From positions 1 to 8,945 of the forward strand of contig JABFRY010000460.1 of assembly GCA_013140955.1 (NCBI GenBank): a stretch of 8,945 nucleotides of DNA. Direction: 5' to 3'. Below the pieces are notes generated by a model. The model made no database searches, was not told the DNA's origin, and saw only the letters and a program-made list of their open reading frames with translations. Of this stretch, positions 1 through 6,665 are shown piece after piece. The stretch comes from Acidobacteriota bacterium. GTDB taxonomy: Bacteria > Acidobacteriota > Vicinamibacteria > Vicinamibacterales > UBA2999. Position 1 is the first letter of the stretch. Every line of letters begins with the position of its first letter. The translations under genes were made by a program, and so were the position numbers.

Positions 1-606
1 GTACTCCAGCATCACGTTGCTGATCAGCGCGATCGGACGACCGGGGGCCGTGAAGTTGTCGGTACCGTCGGGCCTGATGACCGTGAGCTTCTCACCGAGA
101 ATGCTGACGCGCGACTCCCCCGCCGGGATGGTGACGACGATGGGTTCTGTGCCCGTGGGCGCCACGGCCTTCACGCCCCCGGGGCCTGCCCCGCCGCCGA
201 TACGGTCCAGCAGATCACCGGCCACGCGGAACTCGCTCTGGATGATCGCCCGGGTAATCAGCGTGTTGTCGGCGGTCAGCACCCCGATGGTGGCCGTGTA
301 CTGCCGGAAGGCACGATTCCCCCGGATCAGGTCTTCGGAATAGGTGTGCCGGTTGTGCAGGTCGAAGGAGAGCGTGAGGGGCCCGGTGTGCGGAGGCAGA
401 TCGATGAGGATGCCCTCGGCCTGCTCGCGCCCGGTGAGCACGTCACAGTAGCTGCGACCGGTGGCCAGCCCCATGCCCAGCGGGGACGGGCACGCGAACG
501 TCGCGGCTTCGGTGCGGGTGGCGGCGGCGCGGCCCTGCGCGAGCCCGGCCGTCGCACAGAGCGTCAGCAGCAGGAGCAGGACGAGGGCGCGGTCAGTCCT
601 CCACAC
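1..606 (-). CDS. Exported protein of unknown function (3' end outside window)
   Basis: I do not recognise the family. The chosen GTG start at 606-604 gives a clear Sec signal peptide. Residues MWRTDR are followed by a hydrophobic core at about 7-22 and a likely signal peptidase I site after Gly-Leu-Ala (residue 23). The Cys in the core lacks a proper lipobox, so a lipoprotein is unlikely. The mature part has two cysteines (about residues 39 and 54) that could form a disulfide in the periplasm. It then looks beta-rich, with repeated short hydrophobic and polar strands and a Gly-rich loop near residues 150-158. There are 202 codons in the window with no stop before the edge. The start lies inside the last codons of folE, in another frame (14-nt overlap), so translation may be coupled to folE. 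A role in pterin metabolism is not supported by the protein itself. There is no ATG near the start, which makes the exact start a choice. Confidence 0.7.
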   Translation of the reverse strand, partial: MWRTDRALVLLLLLTLCATAGLAQGRAAATRTEAATFACPSPLGMGLATGRSYCDVLTGREQAEGILIDLPPHTGPLTLSFDLHNRHTYSEDLIRGNRAFRQYTATIGVLTADNTLITRAIIQSEFRVAGDLLDRIGGGAGPGGVKAVAPTGTEPIVVTIPAGESRVSILGEKLTVIRPDGTDNFTAPGRPIALISNVMLEY

Positions 607-1198
607 AGGCCAATCCCGCCTCGGCGGGCATCCCCGGCAGCACGCCGGCATGCCCGCGCAGCTTGATGAGTTCGAGGAACTCCATCCGTGTCCGTGCCTG
701 ATCGCGGAACGCGCCCAGCATGGCGCTGGTGACCGCAACCGAATTCTGCTTCTCGACCCCTCGCATCGACATGCAGAGGTGCGTGCCCTGGCAGACGACC
801 GCCACCCCGATCGGGTCGATTTTCTCGCGAATGGTCTCGGCGATCTGGTTGGTCATCCGTTCCTGGATCTGGAGTCGCCGCGCGAAGACGTCCACCAGCC
901 TCGGGATCTTGCTCAGGCCGATGACCCGGCGCCGCGGGATGTACGCCACGTGGCACTTGCCGAAGAACGGCAGCAGGTGGTGCTCGCACAGGCTGTAGAA
1001 GTCGATGTCCTTGACGATCACCATCTCGCTGTAGTCGACGGTGAACAGCGCATCGTTGAGCACGACGTCGATGTCGGCCGCATAGCCGCTCGTCAGGAAG
1101 GACATCGCCTTCTGGACACGGGCCGGCGTGCGCTGGAGCCCCTCCCGGTCGGGATCCTCGCCCAGTTCCAGGAGCAGCTTGCGGATGAGATCCTGCAT
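593..1198 (-). CDS. folE: GTP cyclohydrolase I
   Basis: This enzyme converts GTP to 7,8-dihydroneopterin triphosphate and formate, the first step towards tetrahydrofolate and other pterins, as a cytoplasmic homodecamer. The 201-residue length is normal for the zinc-dependent FolE family (type IA). Diagnostic motifs are visible. Cys71-Glu-His-His74 in the SLCEHHLLPF block and Cys142 in the GTHLCMSMRG block supply the zinc ligands (Cys71, His74, Cys142). The family signature GLSKIPRLVDVFARRLQ is at about 94-110, followed by QERMTNQIA at 112-120. The RTPARV motif is near residue 23. After the core there is a tail of about 20 residues ending in LACVED that most family members do not need. The ATG at 1198 has no clear Shine-Dalgarno sequence, but a TAGAAT hexamer sits 7 nt upstream, so the message may be nearly leaderless. 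The downstream exported-protein gene overlaps its last codons. Confidence 0.97.
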   Translation of the reverse strand: MQDLIRKLLLELGEDPDREGLQRTPARVQKAMSFLTSGYAADIDVVLNDALFTVDYSEMVIVKDIDFYSLCEHHLLPFFGKCHVAYIPRRRVIGLSKIPRLVDVFARRLQIQERMTNQIAETIREKIDPIGVAVVCQGTHLCMSMRGVEKQNSVAVTSAMLGAFRDQARTRMEFLELIKLRGHAGVLPGMPAEAGLACVED

Positions 1199-1279
1199 CG
1201 GGCCATTCTACATCGCGGTCCGCGACGGAGCCGCCGTGGGCCGCACGGCCGTGGGACGTACAATGGCCAAGCGTTCCCG
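1199..1279. promoter_or_regulatory. Divergent promoter region between folE and the MFS gene
   Basis: This 81-bp gap separates two diverging genes, so it must contain or border both promoters. On the minus strand, TAGAAT (1210-1205) resembles a -10 box just ahead of folE. On the plus strand, TACAAT (1259-1264) resembles a -10 box just ahead of the transporter start. No convincing -35 box was found for either. Two short palindromes lie between them. One is TCGCGG-T-CCGCGA at 1213-1225 (6-bp arms). The other is GGCCG-CA-CGGCC near 1239-1250, flanked by a direct repeat of GCCGTGGG. They could be operator sites, but GC-rich DNA makes such matches by chance fairly often. Confidence 0.4.
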
Positions 1280-2578
1280 TTGGCCAGCCGCCCCTCTCCC
1301 CTCGTCGCGCTTCGTCACCGGAACTTCCGGCTGCTTTGGGTCGGGCTCGTGTGCTCCTTCACGGGCTCCAGCATGCAGAACGCGGCGCTGCTGTGGCATG
1401 TGTCGCTGCTCGTGCCGCCCGGACAGCGAGGACTCGCCCTGGGCGCGGTGGGCCTGGCGAAAGTCGTCCCGATCGTCGTCTTCTCGATGCTGAGCGGGGT
1501 TGTCGCCGACGCCGTGAATCGGCGGCGCCTCATGCTGGTCACCCAGACCGGGGCGGCGGGTGTCGCCGCGGCACTCGCGCTCGTCACGTGGCTCGGCCTG
1601 ACCTCGGTGTGGCCCATCTACGCGCTGGCCGCCGCTGGCGCCGCCATCGGCGCCTTCGACCTCCCGGCCCGGCACGCCCTGCTGCCGTCGCTCGTGCCAC
1701 GGGAGCACCTGCCGAACGCCATCAGCCTCAACGCCATCGGCGTCCAGGTGGCGTCGGTCGCCGGTCCGACGCTCGCGGGCATGCTCATCGCCTCGGCCAG
1801 TCTGACGACGGTGTACCTGGGCAACGCCGTGTCGTTCGGCGCCGTCATCGTGGTCCTCTGCCTGATGCGCCAGGTCGAGGAGCCCCAGGGCGACGCGGCC
1901 GGCGGCAACCGCGTGACGTGGGGCGCGGCGGCCGAGGGCCTCCGGTTCGTCTTCCGCTCTCCCCTGATCCGCTCGACGATGCTCCTCGACTTCTTCGCGA
2001 CGTTCTTCTCGTCGGCCACCGCCCTGCTGCCCATCTTCGCGCAGGACGTGCTGCAGGTGGGCGCGCGGGGCTACGGCTGGCTCTACGCCGCGCCGGCGCT
2101 CGGCGCGGTGACGATGAGCGGCGTGATGGTCGTCTTCACGGACCGGATCGAGCACCGCGGCAAGGTGCTGCTGTGGGCCGTGGCCGCCTACGGCGTGGCG
2201 ACGGTGGGCTTCGGCCTCTCGCGCTGGTTCTGGCTGACGTTCCTGTGCCTGGCCCTCACGGGCATGGCCGACACCGTCAGCATGATCATCCGCAACCTGG
2301 TGCGACAGCTCGAGACGCCCGATCGGCTGCGGGGGCGCATGGCTGGCGTCAACATGATCTTCTTCCAGGGCGGTCCACAGCTCGGTGAGCTCGAGGCCGG
2401 GGTGCTGGCGACGCTCGTCGGCGCACCGCTCTCGGTGGTGGCGGGCGGCCTGGGCTGCCTGGCAGCGACCGGCGCACTCGCGGTCACCACACCCGCGCTG
2501 CGCGACTACCGGGCTACCCGGCTCCTGTCCCGCCAGCCGGCGGCACCGGATGTCGCGGCCTCCCCCACCGATGCGTAG
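1280..2578 (+). CDS. Major facilitator superfamily transporter, EntS/MFS_3 type
   Basis: This is an inner-membrane secondary transporter, probably an exporter. About 12 hydrophobic segments can be traced through 432 residues, the usual length for the family. The N-terminus has the typical LRHRNFRLLW lead-in to helix 1. The MFS motif A equivalent between helices 2 and 3 is GVVADAVNRRRLM (about 73-85). A GPQLGELEAG motif near residue 365 is characteristic of the enterobactin-exporter-like group (EntS, Pfam MFS_3). The substrate cannot be read from the sequence. The open frame extends far upstream, but that part is antisense to folE. The only sensible start in frame after folE is TTG at 1280, which gives MASRPSPLVALRH. 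The ATG at 1263 is in another frame. No Shine-Dalgarno site is visible. The C-terminal 25 residues are polar and probably cytoplasmic. No siderophore genes are nearby, so the EntS similarity says nothing firm about substrate. Confidence 0.9.
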   Translation: MASRPSPLVALRHRNFRLLWVGLVCSFTGSSMQNAALLWHVSLLVPPGQRGLALGAVGLAKVVPIVVFSMLSGVVADAVNRRRLMLVTQTGAAGVAAALALVTWLGLTSVWPIYALAAAGAAIGAFDLPARHALLPSLVPREHLPNAISLNAIGVQVASVAGPTLAGMLIASASLTTVYLGNAVSFGAVIVVLCLMRQVEEPQGDAAGGNRVTWGAAAEGLRFVFRSPLIRSTMLLDFFATFFSSATALLPIFAQDVLQVGARGYGWLYAAPALGAVTMSGVMVVFTDRIEHRGKVLLWAVAAYGVATVGFGLSRWFWLTFLCLALTGMADTVSMIIRNLVRQLETPDRLRGRMAGVNMIFFQGGPQLGELEAGVLATLVGAPLSVVAGGLGCLAATGALAVTTPALRDYRATRLLSRQPAAPDVAASPTDA

Positions 2579-2670
2579 TCCGCCGGTCGCCGCCGGTCGC
2601 ACCGCCGGCTCGTGAACGGCGGACGCCGTGCGGGAGACGCGCGCCAGGCGCACCTCGCACGACCTCGAGT
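2579..2670. other. Convergent intergenic spacer, possible weak terminator
   Basis: The transporter and the MetE-like copy A gene end towards each other across 92 bp, so transcription from both sides should stop about here. The segment 2628-2660 has GTGCG and CGCAC ends that can pair around an imperfect, GC-rich interior (GCGC pairing inside). No run of T follows on either strand, so a classical intrinsic terminator is not shown. Rho-dependent or hairpin-only termination remains possible. Confidence 0.25.
2581..2600. repeat. Perfect 10-bp tandem duplication
   Basis: CGCCGGTCGC occurs twice head to tail directly after the transporter stop codon, followed by the related ACCGCCGGCT. It is noncoding in both flanking genes. 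It may be simple slippage in GC-rich spacer DNA. Confidence 0.6.
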
Positions 2671-3735
2671 TCAGGCCGTCTCGATCTCGCGCCGCACGAT
2701 ATCGGCGCCCGCCACCATGGCCCGGAGCTTGGCATAGGCGAGGTCGGGGTCCAGGTACTTCATGCCGCAGTCGGTCGACACCACCAGGCGCCGGGCGGAT
2801 ACGTGCGGCAGCGCCCGACGAATTCGTCCGGCCACCACGTCAGGCGATTCGACCGCGGGATCGGAGAGGTCGATCACCCCCAGCATGATCTGGTGCTCCG
2901 GCAGGTTGCCCAGGACCCGGCAGTCGAGGCCGGACTGCGCCGTCTCGACCGACACCTGGGTGCAGACGCACGCGGCCAGTTCCGGCAGGAACGAGTAGCC
3001 CGAGGGCCGGGCCTGCACCATCGCCGCGTATCCGAAGCAGACGTGCACGCACGTCACGCCCGTCACGCCTTCGAGGGCGCGATTGAGGGCGGCCACGCCG
3101 TACCGGCGCGCCCGGTCCGGACGGGCCTGCATCCACGGCTCGTCGATCTGCACGACCGCGGCCCCCCCGGCGACCAGCTCGCGCACCTCCTCGTTGACGG
3201 CGGCCGCGTAGTCCATCACCGCGCGCTCCTCGTCGCCGTAATGATCGTCCTGCGCCTGCTGGAGCATCGTGAAGGGCCCTGGCACCGTGACCTTCACGGG
3301 CCGGCGGGCCACCGAGCGCAGGAACGCGAGGTCGCGGTCGAACACGCGTCGCCGACGCCGGATCGGCCCGACGATGCGGGGCACGGGAATCGGCCGGCCG
3401 GACCGGTTGGTGGCGGTGCCGGGACGATCGAGGTCGATGCCGTCGAGCGCCGTGGCGAACTGGTTCGAATACGACTCCCGCCGCATTTCCCCATCGCTCA
3501 CGATGTCGAGTCCGGCCTCCTCCTGGGCGCGCACGGCCAGGCGGACGGCGTCGTCCTGGGCCTCGGTGAGCCAGGGGTCGGCGACGCGCCACAGGTCACG
3601 CATGCGGACGCGGGGCGGAAAGACCCCCGCGAGACGGTCCCGATCGATGAGCCATGCCGGCTGCGGACAGCTGCCGACGAGCGTGGTGGGCAGGAGCCTG
3701 CCGGCAGACGGGGCCTCGTCGGGACGGTCGGACAC
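2671..3735 (-). CDS. MetE-core-like zinc methyltransferase-family protein, copy A
   Basis: The protein belongs to the cobalamin-independent methionine synthase C-terminal family (Meth_synt_2, a TIM barrel). Members activate a thiol through zinc and move an alkyl group to or from it. It is 354 residues from the GTG at 3735 and lacks the N-terminal folate-binding half of full MetE (about 750 residues). Zinc ligands by analogy with E. coli MetE (His641, Cys643, Glu665, Cys726) are His231 and Cys233 in the VHVCFGY block, Glu264 in VSVETAQS, and Cys323 in STDCGMKYL. The VQIDEPWMQ motif is the MetE IDEP segment. A Cys-x-Cys (256/258) and Cys272 are extra. It aligns without gaps, at roughly two-thirds identity by eye, with the copy B gene at 4860-5885, but has 12 more N-terminal residues (MSDRPDEAPSAG), so the start is somewhat uncertain. 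It is the last gene of the train. Methionine synthesis, demethylation or thiol-adduct chemistry are all possible. Confidence 0.85.
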   Translation of the reverse strand: MSDRPDEAPSAGRLLPTTLVGSCPQPAWLIDRDRLAGVFPPRVRMRDLWRVADPWLTEAQDDAVRLAVRAQEEAGLDIVSDGEMRRESYSNQFATALDGIDLDRPGTATNRSGRPIPVPRIVGPIRRRRRVFDRDLAFLRSVARRPVKVTVPGPFTMLQQAQDDHYGDEERAVMDYAAAVNEEVRELVAGGAAVVQIDEPWMQARPDRARRYGVAALNRALEGVTGVTCVHVCFGYAAMVQARPSGYSFLPELAACVCTQVSVETAQSGLDCRVLGNLPEHQIMLGVIDLSDPAVESPDVVAGRIRRALPHVSARRLVVSTDCGMKYLDPDLAYAKLRAMVAGADIVRREIETA

Positions 3736-3778
3736 GGCATCATCATAGCGACAGACCGCGCCGGGCGAGTGTCGGGGG

Positions 3779-4852
3779 TCAGGCGAGCTGCGCGCGGACC
3801 TCGGGTGCCAGCACCAGGCCATGACCAGGTACGTCGCGCGGGCGCAGGCAGCCGTGCGGATCGAGTGCGGGCCAGCCCTCGAAAAGGGGCTCGAGCAACG
3901 GAAACTCCTCGAGCCACGTGAGTGCGGGCGCGGCCGCCGCGACATGGACGAACAGGCCCGGCAGGAAGTGGGGCGCGAGCGCCACGCCGAACGCGTCGGC
4001 CAGCACTGCGAGGTCGAGTATCGGCGTCAGCCCTCCGGCCATGGCCAGGTCCGGCTGGACGACCGACACGAGGCCCTCGGCGACGAAGGGCAGGAACGCG
4101 GACCGTCCCTGCAAGTGCTCGCCGGCCGCCATGCTCGCGCCGCCGCCGGCCGCGAGCGATCGGTAGCCGGCCACCGCATCCGCCGGCAGGGGTTCCTCCA
4201 CGAACAGCACGCCGTGGTCCCGCGCCGCGTGCAGCAGCCACCGGGCGGCGGGCAGGTCGCACTTCTCGTTCGCATCGAGCATGAGGTACAGCTCGTCGGG
4301 CACTGCGCGCCGTAGGGCAGCCAGCAGGACGGTGTCCGCCGGTGCGCCCTGCACGCGCGGCTTCACACCCCGGAGCCCGCGCGCGCCGTGGGCGAGGGCC
4401 GCCTCGACGGCCTCCGCCGGGGACTGGCCAGGCCGGAACCCGCCACTCCCGTAGACGGGCACGGACCGTCCTGTCCCGCCAAGGGCCTCCGCCAGGGAGC
4501 AGTCGCGGATGCGGGCGTCGAGATCCCACACGGCGAGGTCGATGGCCGCCAGGGCCACGAGGTTCGGACCGGTCCCGGTGCGGTTGAAGCCGGCGGCGAT
4601 CTGGCGCCACAGGACGCGCGGGGGCGGTACGTCACGGCCCCGTACGTGGAGGGCGAGCTGGTCCTCCACGCACGCGAGCACCGCGGCACTGCCGTGCCCG
4701 CCGATGACGTAGGAAAAGCCCAGGCCGCACGCGCCGGTGGAGTCCTCGAGCTCGACGACGATGAGGTCGACCGCCCCGACGCCCGAGCCACCGACGGGCT
4801 GGGCCAGTCTGTGGTGATGGACCGCCGCCGTCGCCCGTGCGATGCGGGTCAC
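3779..4852 (-). CDS. Mandelate racemase-like enolase-superfamily enzyme
   Basis: Enolase-superfamily enzymes abstract a proton alpha to a carboxylate and stabilise the enediolate on Mg2+. They act as racemases, dehydratases or cycloisomerases. This 357-residue protein has the capping domain plus a barrel with mandelate-racemase-type residues. These are Asp193-x-Asn195 (LDANEK), Glu219/Glu220 (VEEPLP), Glu245 (GEHLQG), Asp268 (QPDLAMAGG), His295 (APHFL) and Glu315/Glu316 (LEEFPLL). They correspond closely to Asp195, Glu221, Glu247, Asp270, His297 and Glu317 of mandelate racemase. The KxK base motif appears as Lys164-Pro-Arg166, so the second Lys is Arg if aligned directly. The Asp-His dyad points to an (R)-specific base, typical of acid-sugar dehydratases and mandelate-like racemases. 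The start is GTG at 4852, 7 nt after the stop of copy B. It sits between the two MetE-like genes. The substrate is unknown, perhaps a hydroxy acid linked to the neighbouring pathway. Confidence 0.88.
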   Translation of the reverse strand: MTRIARATAAVHHHRLAQPVGGSGVGAVDLIVVELEDSTGACGLGFSYVIGGHGSAAVLACVEDQLALHVRGRDVPPPRVLWRQIAAGFNRTGTGPNLVALAAIDLAVWDLDARIRDCSLAEALGGTGRSVPVYGSGGFRPGQSPAEAVEAALAHGARGLRGVKPRVQGAPADTVLLAALRRAVPDELYLMLDANEKCDLPAARWLLHAARDHGVLFVEEPLPADAVAGYRSLAAGGGASMAAGEHLQGRSAFLPFVAEGLVSVVQPDLAMAGGLTPILDLAVLADAFGVALAPHFLPGLFVHVAAAAPALTWLEEFPLLEPLFEGWPALDPHGCLRPRDVPGHGLVLAPEVRAQLA

Positions 4853-4859
4853 GGCGTCG

Positions 4860-5885
4860 TCAGCCGCCGAGTTCCCGGCGGACGAGGGCCGCCCCGGCCA
4901 CCAGGGCCTGGAGCTTGGCGAAAGCCACGTCCCGCGGCAGGTACTTCATGCCGCAGTCGGTGGAGACGAGGATCTGTTCGGCCGGCACGTGCGGCAGGGC
5001 GCGACGGATGCGGGCCGCCACGGTCTCCGGGCTTTCGACGGTCATGTCGGACAGGTCGATGACCCCGAGCAGGATCTGCTTGCCGGACAAGGCCTCGAGC
5101 GCCTGACAATCGAGCTGCGACTGCGCCGTCTCGATCGACACCTGGGCGCAGCGGCATCCGGCCAGTTCGCCCAGGAACGAGTAGCCGGACGGGCGCTCGT
5201 GGATGATGGCCGCGTAGCCGAAGCAGATGTGCACACACGTGGTCCCCGACACGCCGTCGAGCGCCTGGTTGAGCGCCTTGAGCCCGTACTGGCGCGCCTT
5301 CTCGGGCCGCGCCTGCATGTAGGGCTCGTCGATCTGCACCACGTCGGCGCCGGCGGCGAACAGGTCGCGGATCTCCTCGTTCACGGCCACCGCGTAGTCC
5401 ATCGCGGCTTCCTCGTCGCTGGCGTAGAAGTCGTTCTGCGCCTGCTGCGACATCGTGAAGGGCCCCGGCACCGTGATCTTGATCCGGCGCGTGGTGTGGG
5501 CGCGCAGGAAGCGGACGTCGTCGGTCTCCACGGCATGGCGCCGGCGGATACGGCCGACGATGCGTGGCACCGGATTGGGATGCCCCGAGCGGTCGAGGGC
5601 CGTGCCCGGGTTGTCGAGGTCCACCCCCTCGAGCGCGGTGGCAAACCGGTTCGAGTAGCTCTCGCGCCGGATCTCGCCGTCGGTGACGATGTCGAGGCCC
5701 GCATCCTCCTGCGCGCGAATCGCCAGCAGCGTAGCGTCGTTCTGCGCCTCGGCGAGGTACGCCTCGGGAATGCGCCACAGCTCCTTCGCGCGCACGCGCG
5801 GAGGGAAGCGCCCGGCGAGCTTCTGCCGGTCGATGAGCCAGTCGGGTTGCGGGTAGCTGCCAACGAGTGTCGTGGGAAGGAGCAT
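4860..5885 (-). CDS. MetE-core-like zinc methyltransferase-family protein, copy B
   Basis: This is the paralogue of copy A (2671-3735), 341 residues from an ATG, and again only the catalytic C-terminal half of MetE. Zinc ligands by analogy are His219 and Cys221 (VHICFGY), Glu252 (VSIETAQS) and Cys311 (STDCGMKYL). The VQIDEPYMQ motif is at about 183-191, and GLDIVTDGEIRRESYSN at about 63-79 is a family block. Conserved extra cysteines are Cys217, Cys244-x-Cys246 and Cys260. Stand-alone MetE-core proteins are known in archaea and some bacteria as methionine synthases that take methyl from donors other than methyltetrahydrofolate-polyglutamate. A distant relative uses the same zinc site for epoxyalkane:coenzyme M transfer. 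Which chemistry applies here cannot be read from sequence. The gene lies 21 nt after the maleate isomerase gene and 7 nt before the mandelate racemase-like gene. Its Shine-Dalgarno site is weak. Confidence 0.87.
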   Translation of the reverse strand: MLLPTTLVGSYPQPDWLIDRQKLAGRFPPRVRAKELWRIPEAYLAEAQNDATLLAIRAQEDAGLDIVTDGEIRRESYSNRFATALEGVDLDNPGTALDRSGHPNPVPRIVGRIRRRHAVETDDVRFLRAHTTRRIKITVPGPFTMSQQAQNDFYASDEEAAMDYAVAVNEEIRDLFAAGADVVQIDEPYMQARPEKARQYGLKALNQALDGVSGTTCVHICFGYAAIIHERPSGYSFLGELAGCRCAQVSIETAQSQLDCQALEALSGKQILLGVIDLSDMTVESPETVAARIRRALPHVPAEQILVSTDCGMKYLPRDVAFAKLQALVAGAALVRRELGG

Positions 5886-5906
5886 GGCGTCCGTGGGAAG
5901 ACGAGG

Positions 5907-6665
5907 TCAGTAGCGACCCGACAGCAACGCGCCCGCGTCGGGCACGTGCGTCGGAAGGCCCAGATGCCCGAGCATCCGGTAGGTCGTGCAGATGGAGGCC
6001 GAGACGACCGGCAGCCCGCACTCGCGCTCGACGATCGGCACGGCGGCCAGCGACGGCATCTGCACGCAGGACGACAGCACCAGGGCGTCGGCGCCCGTAA
6101 GGTTCAGGCGCTTGTAGATGTCGATCAACAGGAGGGGATCGCGACGGCCCACCTCGAGGTTGTCGGGAATCTCGAGCGCGATCCGGTCCACCACCGTGAT
6201 GCCCTCGGCCTCGATGTAGTCGGCCACGAGGCAGGTGAGCGACTCCACGTAGGGCGCCACCATCGCGATCTTCTTCGCACCGAGGGCCTGCAGCCCCTCG
6301 ACCAGCGCACCGGCGCTCGTCACGACGGGAATCACGGTCCCGGTCTCGCGGGCGGTCACCCCCTCCAGCCGTTCGCGCGAGGCGCGGTGATAGCCCTTCC
6401 CCATGCTCATGATGGCCACCAGGCACGCATAGCCCATCACGTCCACGCGGGCGTCGGCGAGTTCGGCGGCGCACCGATCGGAATCCCGATCCATGGCCTC
6501 GAGCTCCTCCTTGCACACTTTCTTCATTCGCATCCGGCTCGAATGGAACGTGAAGCGCTCGGGCGCGACGGCCTCGCGGGCACGGAGCATCGCCGGGATC
6601 TCCGTCTCCATCGTCGTGTTGGAGCTGGGCACGATCTGCCCGATGCGGTAGCGGCCAGCGGTCAT
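5907..6665 (-). CDS. Maleate cis-trans isomerase (Asp/Glu racemase superfamily)
   Basis: The likely reaction is maleate to fumarate without cofactor, in the cytoplasm. The 252-residue protein opens with YRIGQIVPSSNTTMETEIP (residues 6-24), the maleate isomerase/arylmalonate decarboxylase N-terminal block with Asn16. The two catalytic cysteines of the superfamily are visible: Cys81 in MGYACLVA and Cys200 in VLSSCVQMPS. Tyr139 in VAPYVESL matches the substrate-binding Tyr of maleate isomerases. Two cysteines fit an isomerase or racemase better than arylmalonate decarboxylase, which has one. Its ATG overlaps the stop of the upstream dioxygenase gene as ATGA, so translation is probably coupled. 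Downstream of a gentisate-type dioxygenase this enzyme would convert maleate, released from maleylpyruvate, to fumarate for the TCA cycle. An alternative origin of maleate is the maleamate branch of nicotinate breakdown, but no nicotinate genes are seen here. A symbol such as maiA could apply but was not assigned. Confidence 0.88.
   Translation of the reverse strand: MTAGRYRIGQIVPSSNTTMETEIPAMLRAREAVAPERFTFHSSRMRMKKVCKEELEAMDRDSDRCAAELADARVDVMGYACLVAIMSMGKGYHRASRERLEGVTARETGTVIPVVTSAGALVEGLQALGAKKIAMVAPYVESLTCLVADYIEAEGITVVDRIALEIPDNLEVGRRDPLLLIDIYKRLNLTGADALVLSSCVQMPSLAAVPIVERECGLPVVSASICTTYRMLGHLGLPTHVPDAGALLSGRY

Noticed and set aside
1263..1265. ATG as the transporter start
   Set aside because: It is in a different frame from the transporter helices. 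A frameshift of the gene would be needed, and the TTG at 1280 explains the protein without one.
461..1279. Upstream extension of the transporter frame to an ATG at 461
   Set aside because: It runs antisense through folE and encodes low-complexity Arg/His/Asp-rich sequence. The transporter homology begins only after about 1290.
1208..2653. A 481-codon minus-strand open frame opposite the transporter
   Set aside because: Arg/His/Gln-rich shadow of the transporter gene with no membrane segments or motifs.
2628..2660. Intrinsic terminator
   Set aside because: The pairing is imperfect and no T-run follows on either strand, so I list it only as a weak possibility within the spacer.
2803..3921. 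A 372-codon plus-strand open frame opposite MetE-like copy A
   Set aside because: Shadow of copy A, whose zinc-site motifs are intact on the minus strand.
3498..4610. Possible frameshifted extension of MetE-like copy A through the ATGATGATG run near 3738-3746
   Set aside because: Those ATGs are out of frame with copy A. Copy A has a workable GTG at 3735, and the gene-to-gene alignment with copy B is gap-free from the LLPTTLVGS block onwards.
5907..6665. Arylmalonate decarboxylase instead of maleate isomerase
   Set aside because: Both catalytic cysteines (81 and 200) are present along with the maleate-isomerase-type Tyr139. The decarboxylase carries only one of the cysteines.
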